DNA from: Lentisphaeria bacterium
Lineage (GTDB): Bacteria > Verrucomicrobiota > Lentisphaeria > Victivallales > UBA1829
DNA length: 44,794 nt
Direction of reading: 5' to 3'
NCBI GenBank assembly: GCA_017456805.1
Contig: JAFTIQ010000002.1
Span: forward strand, 1 to 44,794
The translations under genes were made by a program, and so were the position numbers. Positions 8,718-16,730 of this stretch are shown here, one piece after another. The stretch's first letter is position 1, and the number at the start of each line of letters is the position of its first letter. The notes beneath the pieces are model-generated. The model was not told the DNA's origin and did not search any database. It worked only from the letters and a program-made list of their open reading frames with translations.

Positions 8718-9317
8718 TTATAAAACAGATCGGATTTTCTGTTCAGAGATCAACCCGGTTCGGATGATTTTGATTTGGTTTTCAGCCGTTACCTGAATGA
8801 TCGTTGAGGGAATGGAATCCGGGGGGAGGGCGCCTCCGTCGACGGCACCTGCCGGGGCACCGTCAATGGTCCGCAACGCTGTGGGCAGATCCAGAGCGGG
8901 AGGTTCTCCGGAAAGATTTGCGCTGGTGGAAGCAAGTGCTCCGTTGTAATGTTTCAGCAGATCCAGTATAAAGGGATGGTCCGGGATCCGGAATCCGAAT
9001 GTTGCCCCATCTTTATCCGGTACGACCAGAGTGATCGCTCCGGGCATGAATTTTTCTGCGAGGCGTTTTGCCGCGGGGGGAAGTTCCCGTCCGCAAAGCT
9101 GTTCTGCTGTGGAGATATCCGGAACAAATGCAGCGAACAGCTTTGTCAGAGAACGGTGTTTGAGATCATAGATCTTCTTCCTTGCCTCCTGATCCTCCCA
9201 GGGACAGATCAAACCGTAAACGGTTTCAGTCGGGACGATGAGGACAGTTCCTTTCTGTTTGAGGAGGTCTGCCGCTTTTTTTCCGGCATCGTTCTGTTCT
9301 GCGGAGAAGAAGATCAT
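8718..9317 (-). CDS. tsaC: L-threonylcarbamoyladenylate synthase (Sua5/YciO/YrdC family)
   Basis: A 199-aa single-domain protein that makes threonylcarbamoyl-AMP from threonine, bicarbonate and ATP for the t6A37 modification of ANN-decoding tRNAs. The family core is clear: PTETVYGL, KHRS near residue 53, the PGAITLVV stretch, FRIPDHP and ASTSANLSGEPP. The length fits the short YrdC/TsaC type without the extra C-terminal Sua5 domain. It lies 6 nt downstream of queD on the same strand, so the two tRNA-modification genes are probably co-transcribed. Confidence 0.92.
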   Translation of the reverse strand: MIFFSAEQNDAGKKAADLLKQKGTVLIVPTETVYGLICPWEDQEARKKIYDLKHRSLTKLFAAFVPDISTAEQLCGRELPPAAKRLAEKFMPGAITLVVPDKDGATFGFRIPDHPFILDLLKHYNGALASTSANLSGEPPALDLPTALRTIDGAPAGAVDGGALPPDSIPSTIIQVTAENQIKIIRTGLISEQKIRSVL

Positions 9318-9323
9318 ACTGCA

Positions 9324-9695
9324 TCAATCCTCGAAATAGCTTGCGCCGGAGGATTTGTTTTCACTGATCCGCACTTTATGGACTCTGATTCTGGAGTCAT
9401 TGAGTTTGGAAGCGAGCCGGTCGAAAATGGTTTTTGCGATATTTTCGCTGGTGGGGTTGATGGTGTCAAAGGGGGGAATGGTGTTGAGATCTTTATGATC
9501 CAGTTCCAGGAGGATGGCATCGAGTTCGCGTTTGAGCGCTTTGAAGTCCACAGCGATCCCGATTTCATCCAGAGAATTGGAACGGACGAACACCTGGACG
9601 CCCCAGTTATGACCGTGCTTTTCGGAACAGTTTCCGTTATATCCCTTCAAATTATGCGCGGAAGAGAATTCGCGTTCTACGTCGAGTTCAAACAT
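9324..9695 (-). CDS. queD: 6-carboxy-5,6,7,8-tetrahydropterin synthase
   Basis: A 123-aa T-fold enzyme that converts dihydroneopterin triphosphate to carboxytetrahydropterin, on the queuosine path. The zinc ligands and catalytic residues are visible: FSSAHNL (first His), CSEKHGHNW (catalytic Cys and two His), the strand V(D)FKALK, and LDHKDLN. The PTSENIA motif is also present. The frame is open 126 nt further upstream, but AAAGGAC at proper spacing and the family's usual length place the start at MFELDVEREF. It precedes tsaC in a two-gene operon. Confidence 0.93.
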   Translation of the reverse strand: MFELDVEREFSSAHNLKGYNGNCSEKHGHNWGVQVFVRSNSLDEIGIAVDFKALKRELDAILLELDHKDLNTIPPFDTINPTSENIAKTIFDRLASKLNDSRIRVHKVRISENKSSGASYFED

Positions 9696-9726
9696 TTTTA
9701 TGTCCTTTCTTGAAAAATCATGGAGT

Positions 9727-9754
9727 AATTTACGCCGTTTTTCGGAAGATTCAA
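9727..9754 (-). promoter_or_regulatory. Putative promoter of queD-tsaC
   Basis: On the minus strand TTGAAT (9754-9749) and TAAATT (9732-9727) have a 16-nt spacer, about 30 nt before the queD ATG. Confidence 0.4.
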
Positions 9755-9796
9755 GAAGGAAGGGCGAAAAAAGCGGGGGAAAATATGAAAGAGAAC

Positions 9797-9824
9797 TTGA
9801 AATTTTTAAAATCTGTGGCATATT
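9797..9824 (+). promoter_or_regulatory. Putative promoter of the fructose-bisphosphate aldolase gene
   Basis: TTGAAA (9797-9802) is followed after 16 nt by CATATT (9819-9824), or after 17 nt by ATATTT. The ATG is 43 nt downstream, behind a GAAAGGAT ribosome site. Confidence 0.4.
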
Positions 9825-9866
9825 TCAATAGAAAAAACCAAACCATTTAACCGAAAGGATATACCT

Positions 9867-10844
9867 ATGGTCAACTACAAGGATCTCGGCCTTGTCAACA
9901 CAAGGGAAATGTTCAAGAAAGCTATGGCTGGCGGCTATGCTATCCCCGCTTTCAACTTCAACAACATGGAACAGCTTCAGGCAATCATCGCTGCTTGTAC
10001 CGAAACAGAATCTCCTGTGATTCTTCAGGTTTCCAAGGGCGCCCGTCAGTATGCCAACCAGACTCTGCTCCGCTACATGGCTCAGGGTGCTGTTGCTTAC
10101 TCTGCTGAAATCAGCGGCGGAAAACCTGTTCCCATCTGTTTGCACCTCGACCACGGTGATTCCTTTGAAACATGCAAGAGCTGCATCGAATTCGGTTTCT
10201 CCTCTGTCATGATCGACGGTTCCAGCAAACCCTGGGAAGAAAACATCGCAGAAACCAAACGCGTTGTCGAACTGGCTCACCAGTATGATGTCACCGTCGA
10301 AGGCGAACTCGGAGTTCTCGCCGGTGTCGAAGATGATGTCGTTGCAGAAAACCACTCCTTCACCAAACCCGAAGAAGTTGAAGCATTCCTCGCAGGAACA
10401 GGCGTTGACTCCCTCGCTATTGCAATCGGAACCAGCCATGGTGCTTACAAATTCAAGCCCGGTACCGATCCCAAGATCCGTCTTGACATCCTCCACGAAA
10501 TCGAAAAGAAGATCCCCGGATTCCCCATCGTTCTCCATGGATCCAGCTCCGTTCCCCAGGATCTCGTCAAGATCATCAACGAACACGGCGGAAAACTCAA
10601 AGATGCAATCGGTATCGACGAAGGTCAGCTCCGCGAAGCTGCTAAATCCGCAGTCTGCAAGATCAACATCGACTCCGACGGCCGTCTCGCTATGACCGCT
10701 GCTGTCCGTAAAGTCTTTGATGAAAAACCGGCAGAATTCGACCCCCGCAAGTACCTCGGTCCTGCTCGTGATGCTCTCAAAGAACTCTACAAGCACAAAG
10801 TGATCAACGTCCTCGGTTCCGCAGGACACGCTTACGATAAATAA
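9867..10844 (+). CDS. fba: Class II fructose-bisphosphate aldolase
   Basis: A 325-aa zinc-dependent TIM-barrel aldolase that interconverts fructose 1,6-bisphosphate with dihydroxyacetone phosphate and glyceraldehyde 3-phosphate. IPAFNFNNMEQ, the metal-binding HLDHGDSFE and the later IGTSHGAYKF and VLHGSSSVP carry the conserved His ligands and phosphate-binding loop. EGELGVLAGVEDDV is the flexible loop region. The gene is strikingly rich in C-ending codons (ctc, atc, aac, gtc) compared with its neighbours, as expected for a highly expressed glycolytic gene. It has its own promoter and terminator. Confidence 0.96.
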   Translation: MVNYKDLGLVNTREMFKKAMAGGYAIPAFNFNNMEQLQAIIAACTETESPVILQVSKGARQYANQTLLRYMAQGAVAYSAEISGGKPVPICLHLDHGDSFETCKSCIEFGFSSVMIDGSSKPWEENIAETKRVVELAHQYDVTVEGELGVLAGVEDDVVAENHSFTKPEEVEAFLAGTGVDSLAIAIGTSHGAYKFKPGTDPKIRLDILHEIEKKIPGFPIVLHGSSSVPQDLVKIINEHGGKLKDAIGIDEGQLREAAKSAVCKINIDSDGRLAMTAAVRKVFDEKPAEFDPRKYLGPARDALKELYKHKVINVLGSAGHAYDK

Positions 10845-10869
10845 TCGAAAGCTGATCAAATGCTATCGG

Positions 10870-10897
10870 ATCCCCGGATTCAACTCCGGGGATTTTT
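10870..10897 (+). terminator. Terminator of fba, abutting the next start codon
   Basis: ATCCCCGGA (10870-10878) pairs with TCCGGGGAT (10885-10893) around a 6-nt loop, then a T-run to 10897. Only 6 nt separate it from the ATG of the ABC gene. Confidence 0.85.
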
Positions 10898-10903
10898 CGT
10901 ATC

Positions 10904-12358
10904 ATGAACACATTTCTTCTCAAAACAGAACAGTTGACCAAGCAGTTCGGCGGAAACACCGTGCTGAATCAGGTCTCTCTGGAAATCCCTTCCGGTTGTA
11001 TCCTCGGTCTCGTCGGAGAAAACGGCGCCGGAAAATCCACATTCGTCAAGTGTGTTACCGGGATTTACAAACCCGATGGCGGAACTGTGCGTTTGGGCGG
11101 AAATGTCTCCATGATCCCTCAGGAATTCAACCTGGCAAATGATCTTTCTGTCAGTGAAAATATCTTTCTCGGCAGAGAACCCTCCCGGTTCGGGGTGTTG
11201 AACCGGAAAAAAATGGCAGAAGATTCCGGCAGACTCCTTGCTGAACTCCACGCCGATATTTCCCCCTGGGGAAGTGTTGCTGAACTCAACGTGGCGGAAA
11301 AGCAGATGGTCGAAATCGCAAAGGCTCTTTCCGTTCAATCAAAACTGCTGATCATGGATGAGCCCACAACGGTTCTCAACAGCAACGAAACCGCAATCCT
11401 GTTCCGCGTCATGCGGAATCTGAAAAAGGATGGCTGTTCCATTATTTTCATCTCACACCGTCTGGATGAGATCTGCGAAATCTGCGATGAAGTCGCCGTG
11501 ATGCGGGATGGTTCTCTGGTTCATCGCGAAGCAGCATCGGAGTTGAATCCCGAAAAAATCGCCCGTCTGATGGTCGGCAGGGAAGTTACCCGGCTCTTTC
11601 CGGAACAGATCCATTCTGCTTCGGAGGAAACTGCACTGGAATGTGACGGGATCAGCTCCGGAAAAGAAGTGCAGAATATCAGTTTTGCATTGAAACGCGG
11701 AAGTGTGACCGGGCTTGCGGGACTTGCCGGGGCAGGGCGCACTGAACTTGCAGAAACCATCTCCGGTTTACGGAAACGGAACAGCGGATCCATAAAGGTC
11801 TTCGGGAAAAATATTACGATCCGGAAACCGGCAGATGCGATCCGGCATGGGATCGTTTATTTGAGCGAGGATCGGCAGGCGAGCGGATTGCTTGCAGATT
11901 TTTCTGTCACCCGGAATATCACCCTTGCCTCTCTGATCAAATACTGCCTGGGCGGGTTCATCAAGTCCGGGAAAGAAACCTTATCGGCGCAGGAATATAT
12001 CCGGGAATTCGGGATCAAGACTGCATCCGCGGAGGAGCCTGTCTCCTCTCTGAGCGGCGGAAATCAGCAGAAAGTCGCAATCGCAAAATGTCTGGATAAT
12101 TCCCCGGAAATTTTTATTTTTGACGAACCGACCCGGGGCGTGGATATCGGGGCGCGCCGTGAAATTTATGATTTTATCGCAGCTCTGGCAAAAAAAGGGA
12201 TGACCTGTCTGATTATTTCTTCCGACTTGGATGAGATCATCGGGATGTGTCCCCGGATTTTGGTCATGCGTGCCGGCAGCCTTGCCGGAGAGCTGAATGG
12301 AGCTGAGATCTCTCAGGAAAATATAATGTACCTTGCAACAGGAGTTTCAAAACAATGA
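10904..12358 (+). CDS. Sugar ABC importer ATPase, RbsA/MglA/XylG type
   Basis: A 484-aa protein with two fused nucleotide-binding domains, the hallmark of the CUT2 class of monosaccharide importers. NBD1 has Walker A GENGAGKST (about 38-46), LNVAEKQMVEIAKAL in place of a strict signature, and LIMDEPTTVL. NBD2 has the usual degenerate Walker A (GLAGAGRTE), the signature SLSGGNQQK and IFDEPTRGVDIGAR. There is no evident Shine-Dalgarno site: the fba terminator ends 6 nt before the ATG, so expression may depend on readthrough or an internal promoter. The next gene encodes the permease. No periplasmic binding protein lies nearby, so the sugar is unknown. Confidence 0.9.
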   Translation: MNTFLLKTEQLTKQFGGNTVLNQVSLEIPSGCILGLVGENGAGKSTFVKCVTGIYKPDGGTVRLGGNVSMIPQEFNLANDLSVSENIFLGREPSRFGVLNRKKMAEDSGRLLAELHADISPWGSVAELNVAEKQMVEIAKALSVQSKLLIMDEPTTVLNSNETAILFRVMRNLKKDGCSIIFISHRLDEICEICDEVAVMRDGSLVHREAASELNPEKIARLMVGREVTRLFPEQIHSASEETALECDGISSGKEVQNISFALKRGSVTGLAGLAGAGRTELAETISGLRKRNSGSIKVFGKNITIRKPADAIRHGIVYLSEDRQASGLLADFSVTRNITLASLIKYCLGGFIKSGKETLSAQEYIREFGIKTASAEEPVSSLSGGNQQKVAIAKCLDNSPEIFIFDEPTRGVDIGARREIYDFIAALAKKGMTCLIISSDLDEIIGMCPRILVMRAGSLAGELNGAEISQENIMYLATGVSKQ

Positions 12359-13311
12359 CAATCAATGGTCAGTTGAAGCGTGATATGCGGTCGTTGATCG
12401 GACCTTATCTTGCACTTGCGGTGCTTTTGATCGCGTGCTGTATTTCCGATGAACATTTCCGCAGTGCTCAGAATTTGATGAATATCACCCGTCAGGTTTC
12501 TTACAGCGGATTTATTGCTCTTGGAATGACGTTTGTGATTGCCGCCGGAGGGATCGATCTTTCTGTTGGCTCCATGCTTGCAATGACAGGTGTTTTATCC
12601 ATTCTCGGAATGAATCTTCTTCCGCCGGGGATGGAACATCTGGGCGTTTGGGCGGCGCTTGGAATTTCTCTGGTTTCCGGAGCCGCTGCCGGGGCTGTCA
12701 ACGGTTTGCTTGTCTCCCTCGGTAAAATCCCGCCCTTTATTGCAACTTTGGGAACTTTATCGATCTTCCGTTCACTGGCTCTTTATTTTGCCGATGCCGG
12801 AACGGTTTTATCCCAGAACAGCTGTTACCGGGGCGTGGGCAGCTTTGTATTTCTCGGGATCCCGCTCCCCACATTGGTGTTGCTTGTTCTGACCATTGTG
12901 CTTGGTGTGATGCTCCGGAATACCCGTTTCGGAAGACACGTCTGTGCTGTCGGTTCCAACGAAAAAGTTGCGGTTTATTCAGCGATTCCGACGGGCAGAG
13001 TCAAATTTTACACCTATCTTCTGATCGGGATCACTGCCGGGATTAGTGCTTTTCTGTTTGGCAGCCGGCTGAACTCTGTCAGCTCCACCAGTGCCGGATT
13101 ATCCTATGAGCTGGATGCCATTGCCGCAGTGATCATCGGCGGCAGTTCCATGTCCGGCGGAAAGGCTTCCATCGCCGGAACATTTGCCGGAATCCTGATC
13201 CTCGGAATCGTTTCCAACGTTCTGGATATGTGGGGGATCAGCGTAAATCTTCAGGGATTGGTCAAAGGACTTGTCATTATTATTGCAGTATTGATCCAGC
13301 GGGTCAGATAA
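12355..13311 (+). CDS. Sugar ABC importer permease, RbsC type
   Basis: A 318-aa polytopic inner-membrane protein of the BPD_transp_2 family, with about 8-10 hydrophobic segments. The family landmarks include FIALGMTFVIAAGGIDLSVGS near residue 60, the cytoplasmic coupling region RFGRHVCAVGSNEKVA, and AAVIIGGSSMSGGKAS. It starts inside the ATPase stop (ATGA), and GGAG lies about 11 nt upstream. Together with the ATPase it forms a CUT2 importer; the binding protein must be encoded elsewhere. The following GH20-like gene suggests an amino sugar or hexose substrate, which is weak contextual evidence. Confidence 0.9.
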   Translation: MTINGQLKRDMRSLIGPYLALAVLLIACCISDEHFRSAQNLMNITRQVSYSGFIALGMTFVIAAGGIDLSVGSMLAMTGVLSILGMNLLPPGMEHLGVWAALGISLVSGAAAGAVNGLLVSLGKIPPFIATLGTLSIFRSLALYFADAGTVLSQNSCYRGVGSFVFLGIPLPTLVLLVLTIVLGVMLRNTRFGRHVCAVGSNEKVAVYSAIPTGRVKFYTYLLIGITAGISAFLFGSRLNSVSSTSAGLSYELDAIAAVIIGGSSMSGGKASIAGTFAGILILGIVSNVLDMWGISVNLQGLVKGLVIIIAVLIQRVR

Positions 13312-13326
13312 CAGAAAGGTTTAACG

Positions 13327-14601
13327 ATGAAAAATTCTTATTTTGAACAGATTTTGAAACAGCGGCTGATCCCTCAGCCGAAAGAGATCTCCTTTCAGGA
13401 TGGAGAATGTGTGATTCAGAATGAGATTTCTGTTGAGTTGAAAACTGCCGAAAATGAAGAAGAGTTCGGGAGGCTGATTAATGATTTGTTTGAAGAGTAT
13501 TGGCATGTATCTCCCCTGATTAAGCTGACCCATTCCAAAGCAGCTGAAGAATTTCTGGAAGATCAATATGAAGTTCAGGTGACCCCTAAAAAAATTACAT
13601 TGACCTCTCACTGCAGCAAAGGACTTCAGCTTGCCATGAAAACCCTCCGGCAGCTGGCAGAACCCATCCGTGGAACCGCTTTTCTGGAGGGCTATGTGCT
13701 TCAGCCCTGCAAGATCCATGATTATGCCGACAGTGAATTCCGGGCTGTGAGAATCAATCTCAGCATTTATGGAGATCTTGGCTCAATCGAAAAAGAGATT
13801 CGTTTTGCGGGTGCGCTGAAATTCAATTATATTTTCCTTGATTGTACCCGCTGCTTTCCGTTCAGATCCCATCCGGGATTTGCCGTGAGAGAGTACATGA
13901 AACGCCCTGCGTTTTTCCGTGCATTGCTTGATATTGCTGATGAAGTCGGAATCACTTTGATTCCCTGTTTCAATATCTTCCATCATGCTTCTCTCGCTGA
14001 AGAGGGGACGGAAGAACATGCTGTTCTGAACTTCCATCCGGAGTATGCGCCTTTATTTGAACCGGGCGGGTTTACCTGGTGTATGAGCAATCCGGAATCA
14101 CAGGCTGTTGTTGCCGGACTGGTTCATGAACTTTATGAATTCTTTGAACGTCCGGATTACTTCCATATCGGAAATATCAGCGGAGATGATTTCCGTCTTT
14201 GCCGCAGCTGTGCGGAAAAATCCACGGAAGAACTGCTCAGTCAGCAGATCGCAATGCTTTATCTGAGTTTCGGCGAAGATCGTCCCAGATTTGTTTTGGG
14301 GAAAACTGCCGGCAGCAAAAAGATAAAAGTTTCTTTCCCCGGAGATATCCTGTTGGTGTTGAATGACGGTGATAAGATTCCGAAAGGCATTGATTGTATT
14401 CAGAATATCACCGATGAAGATTCTGTTCCGGCGGAAGAAGCGGGTGGAACGATCACTGACTTCGATGATGATTTTCTGGCTGTTGCCGCAGATGTGGCAT
14501 GGAACGGAAAGCGTCAGGAAAAATACTTTACCGATTCCCTTGTTCAGATCAAACTGAATACAGTTGCTGATATGGAACCGGTCAGCCGCCACGATTTCTG
14601 A
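13327..14601 (+). CDS. GH20-like protein with degenerate catalytic motif
   Basis: A 424-aa protein without a signal peptide. Residues about 10-130 resemble the GH20b alpha/beta domain that precedes the barrel of beta-N-acetylhexosaminidases. Residues about 135-400 read as a (beta/alpha)8 barrel (FRAVRINLS, FNYIFLDC, ITLIPCFN). The expected GH20 catalytic motif HxGGDE appears as HIGNISGDD (280-288), so the catalytic Glu is Asp and the spacing differs. It could be an altered enzyme, a binding protein or a distant family. AAAGG precedes the ATG, 15 nt after the permease stop, so it is probably co-transcribed with the importer. It ends 2 nt from the convergent BtuF-like gene with no terminator between. 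Confidence 0.65.
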   Translation: MKNSYFEQILKQRLIPQPKEISFQDGECVIQNEISVELKTAENEEEFGRLINDLFEEYWHVSPLIKLTHSKAAEEFLEDQYEVQVTPKKITLTSHCSKGLQLAMKTLRQLAEPIRGTAFLEGYVLQPCKIHDYADSEFRAVRINLSIYGDLGSIEKEIRFAGALKFNYIFLDCTRCFPFRSHPGFAVREYMKRPAFFRALLDIADEVGITLIPCFNIFHHASLAEEGTEEHAVLNFHPEYAPLFEPGGFTWCMSNPESQAVVAGLVHELYEFFERPDYFHIGNISGDDFRLCRSCAEKSTEELLSQQIAMLYLSFGEDRPRFVLGKTAGSKKIKVSFPGDILLVLNDGDKIPKGIDCIQNITDEDSVPAEEAGGTITDFDDDFLAVAADVAWNGKRQEKYFTDSLVQIKLNTVADMEPVSRHDF

Positions 14602-14603
14602 TC

Positions 14604-15392
14604 TTATTTTTTCAGGGCATTCTGCAACTGGTCGATCCCATCAAAAATTCTCGGTCCGGGCCGCAGGAGAATATCAGCGTTCAGGTTTGAGATCACCTGA
14701 TCTTCCCGGTATTTTGCCCAGATCCCTTTCCTTTGGAACGGAACCCCGTTGACGGTCCAGATCAGGAAGTCCACTTTTTGAGTGATGAGCCATTCCCTGG
14801 ATGCTTTGAAATATTCCGTATTGACATTTCCTGCAGCATTCCGGAGTCCGGCAAGTTCCATTACCGTATCGGGCAGGGAGCCGGGGCCTGCAATCAGGAG
14901 CGGATTATGCCAGATGATCCAAAGTGCGACAGGTTTCTGTTTGACTTTGGCGGCATTCTGTTTCAGTTCCGCCAGTTTCAGCGCAGCCTTCCGTGCCTCT
15001 TCCCGTCCTGTTTCCTGCCGGTTCAGAATCGTCCCGAGGACTTCCAGAGAATGAATATAATCTTCAATGGTTTTAACCGGGAGCTCCACCATTTTTGCGC
15101 TGATATGTTTTTTCAGCCGTTTATCCCGTGCGGTAAAATGATTGGAGATCACATAGTCCGGTTTCAGCTTCAGGAGCCGTTCCAGAAAATATCCGGTATA
15201 ATCCCCGGCGGCAGGCAGTTTTTTGATGTGTGCGGGAAAATCACAGGCAACGCTGCGTCCCACAAGAGCGGGTTCTCCGCCAAGAAAACAGATTGTTTCC
15301 GTAATTGCCGGAGTGAGAGAGACGACTCTGGGTTCTGCCGCAGAGAGCAGCAGAGTCAAAAGCAGAAGAAAGCTGACGGAGAGATATTTCAT
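14604..15392 (-). CDS. Orphan periplasmic binding protein, BtuF/FhuD type
   Basis: A 262-aa secreted class III binding protein (Peripla_BP_2). The signal peptide MKYLSVSFLLLLTLLLSAAEP has no lipobox cysteine, so the protein should be periplasmic. PRVVSLTPAITETICFLGGE opens the N-terminal lobe, AAGDYTGYFLERLLKLKPD fits the interlobe region, and a long helix links the lobes. Family ligands are corrinoids or iron siderophores. No permease or ATPase is nearby. The frame is open 48 nt upstream, but the signal peptide fixes this ATG. No clear Shine-Dalgarno site is present because the ilvC terminator ends 5 nt upstream. Confidence 0.82.
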   Translation of the reverse strand: MKYLSVSFLLLLTLLLSAAEPRVVSLTPAITETICFLGGEPALVGRSVACDFPAHIKKLPAAGDYTGYFLERLLKLKPDYVISNHFTARDKRLKKHISAKMVELPVKTIEDYIHSLEVLGTILNRQETGREEARKAALKLAELKQNAAKVKQKPVALWIIWHNPLLIAGPGSLPDTVMELAGLRNAAGNVNTEYFKASREWLITQKVDFLIWTVNGVPFQRKGIWAKYREDQVISNLNADILLRPGPRIFDGIDQLQNALKK

Positions 15393-15397
15393 GAGAT

Positions 15398-15430
15398 AAA
15401 AAAGGCGGGTGAGCGCGAACTCGACCCGCC
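15398..15430 (-). terminator. Terminator of ilvC, abutting the next start codon
   Basis: On the minus strand GGCGGGT (15430-15424) pairs with ACCCGCC (15410-15404), followed by a T-run (15403-15398). The BtuF-like ATG begins at 15392. Confidence 0.85.
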
Positions 15431-15449
15431 GTAATGTCAACGGATAAGA

Positions 15450-16445
15450 TTATCCTTTGCGTTCAAAGAGAGAACGGATCTTAGCACCGGTGACTTCAGC
15501 GATGTGGCTGCCGAGATCTTCGCGTGCCTTGAGGAGGTTTGCACTCTTGTTGACGCGGATTTCGTTGAGGAATGTCCGTGCGAATTCGCCGCTTTCGATG
15601 CGCTTCAAGGATTCTTTCATGCGTTCCTTGACATCGGGAGTAATGATCTTGGGACCATTGTAGTATTCGCCGAATTCAGCGGTGTTGGAGATGACTTTGT
15701 TCATCTTCTGGATACCGCCTTCGAAGACGAGGTCAACGATGAGCTTAAGTTCGTGGATACATTCGAAGTAAGCCATTTCCGGGGGATAACCGGCTTCGAC
15801 GAGGGTTTCGAAACCATACTTCATCAGGTCAACGCAACCGCCGCAGAGAACGTTCTGTTCACCGAAGAGGTCTTCATAGGTTTCCTGTTCGAAGGTACAT
15901 TCAAGAACACCAGCGCGGGTGAAGCCCATAGCTTTTGCCATAGCAAGAGCGGTCTGAAGAGCTTTACCGGTAGCATCCTGTTTGACAGCAACGAGTCCGG
16001 GGACACCGAAACCTGCGAGGTAAGCTTTGCGTTCTTCGGTAGCGGGGCTCTTGGGAGCAACCATGATGACGTCGCATCCTGCGGGAGGAACGATTTCACC
16101 GAAAACGATGTTGAATCCATGAGAGCAGCTGAGGGTTTTGCCCGGGGTCATGTGCTGCTTGATATCTTCAGCAAACACGGGACCGTGGAATTCATCGGGA
16201 AGAAGCATGTGGATGACATCAGCCTTAGCAGCAGCTTCGCTGAAAGACATGGTTTCAAAACCATCTGCAACTGCGCGATCGAAAGAGGGACCTTTGCGGG
16301 ATCCGATAATGACATGCACACCGGAATCTCTCATGCAATTAGCCTGAGCACAGCCCTGGCTGCCATAACCGATAACGGCAACTGTTTTGCCGACGAGGAC
16401 GGACGCATCTGCGTCATTGTCGTGAAGGATCTTCACAGAACTCAT
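15450..16445 (-). CDS. ilvC: Ketol-acid reductoisomerase (class I)
   Basis: A 331-aa enzyme of valine, leucine and isoleucine synthesis that isomerises and reduces acetolactate or acetohydroxybutyrate with NAD(P)H and Mg2+. The Rossmann motif is VIGYGSQGCAQA, followed by the cofactor loop GSRKGPSF. LLPDEFH and CSHGFNI belong to the N-terminal domain. The helical C-terminal domain has metal ligands in FGEQNVLCGG and YFECIHELKLI. The length matches short-form class I. AAGGAG precedes the ATG at good spacing; an in-frame extension to 16550 is unlikely. No other ilv or leu genes are in the window. Confidence 0.96.
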   Translation of the reverse strand: MSSVKILHDNDADASVLVGKTVAVIGYGSQGCAQANCMRDSGVHVIIGSRKGPSFDRAVADGFETMSFSEAAAKADVIHMLLPDEFHGPVFAEDIKQHMTPGKTLSCSHGFNIVFGEIVPPAGCDVIMVAPKSPATEERKAYLAGFGVPGLVAVKQDATGKALQTALAMAKAMGFTRAGVLECTFEQETYEDLFGEQNVLCGGCVDLMKYGFETLVEAGYPPEMAYFECIHELKLIVDLVFEGGIQKMNKVISNTAEFGEYYNGPKIITPDVKERMKESLKRIESGEFARTFLNEIRVNKSANLLKAREDLGSHIAEVTGAKIRSLFERKG

Positions 16446-16497
16446 TTTACCTATCTCCTTAGTGTTAGAATGGTGTTCTTTCAGATATATCAGTTTT

Positions 16498-16526
16498 AAT
16501 ATACCACATAATTTCAAGAATTTCAA
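16498..16526 (-). promoter_or_regulatory. Putative sigma-70 promoter of ilvC
   Basis: On the minus strand TTGAAA (16526-16521) and TATATT (16503-16498) have a 17-nt spacer, 52 nt before the ilvC ATG. I see no leader-peptide attenuator. Confidence 0.45.
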
Positions 16527-16663
16527 CCGTCTTTGACCGTTATCTCTCAATTAATCCCGTTTTTTTTGTTTTTTTCAGCCTGACAGGCTTGCAATCGCCT
16601 TCTGCTCTTCCGAAAAAGACGAGTGTAATTTTCAAAAAATAATAAAAAAGATAAAACAGACTC

Positions 16664-16692
16664 TTGACAAAATAAAAAATATGATATATAAT
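16664..16692 (+). promoter_or_regulatory. Consensus sigma-70 promoter of the accessory glycan locus
   Basis: TTGACA (16664-16669), a 17-nt spacer and TATAAT (16687-16692) match the sigma-70 consensus at all twelve positions. The surrounding DNA is almost entirely A and T. Such a strong promoter before an accessory locus suggests tight repression, consistent with the repeat that overlaps its -10 box and the regulator gene downstream. Confidence 0.8.
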
Positions 16693-16718
16693 AAAACAAA
16701 GAATGATATATAATAAAA
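16681..16718 (+). promoter_or_regulatory. Tandem operator candidate: perfect 16-nt direct repeat at 22-nt spacing
   Basis: ATGATATATAATAAAA occurs at 16681-16696 and again at 16703-16718, exactly 22 nt apart, about two helical turns. The first copy covers the -10 box and the second covers the start of the transcript. It could be the binding site of the GntR-type regulator at 17494. That is inference; low-complexity AT duplication is the alternative. Confidence 0.5.
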
Positions 16719-16730
16719 AAGAGGCCTTTT

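Noticed and set aside
8690..8728. Terminator for tsaC on the minus strand
   Set aside because: Only a weak near-palindrome and a 4-bp hairpin before a T-run are visible; not strong enough to list.
9696..9866. preQ1 riboswitch upstream of queD
   Set aside because: I found no preQ1-I-like hairpin and A-rich tail in the minus-strand leader. The short leader follows a plain promoter-like pair.
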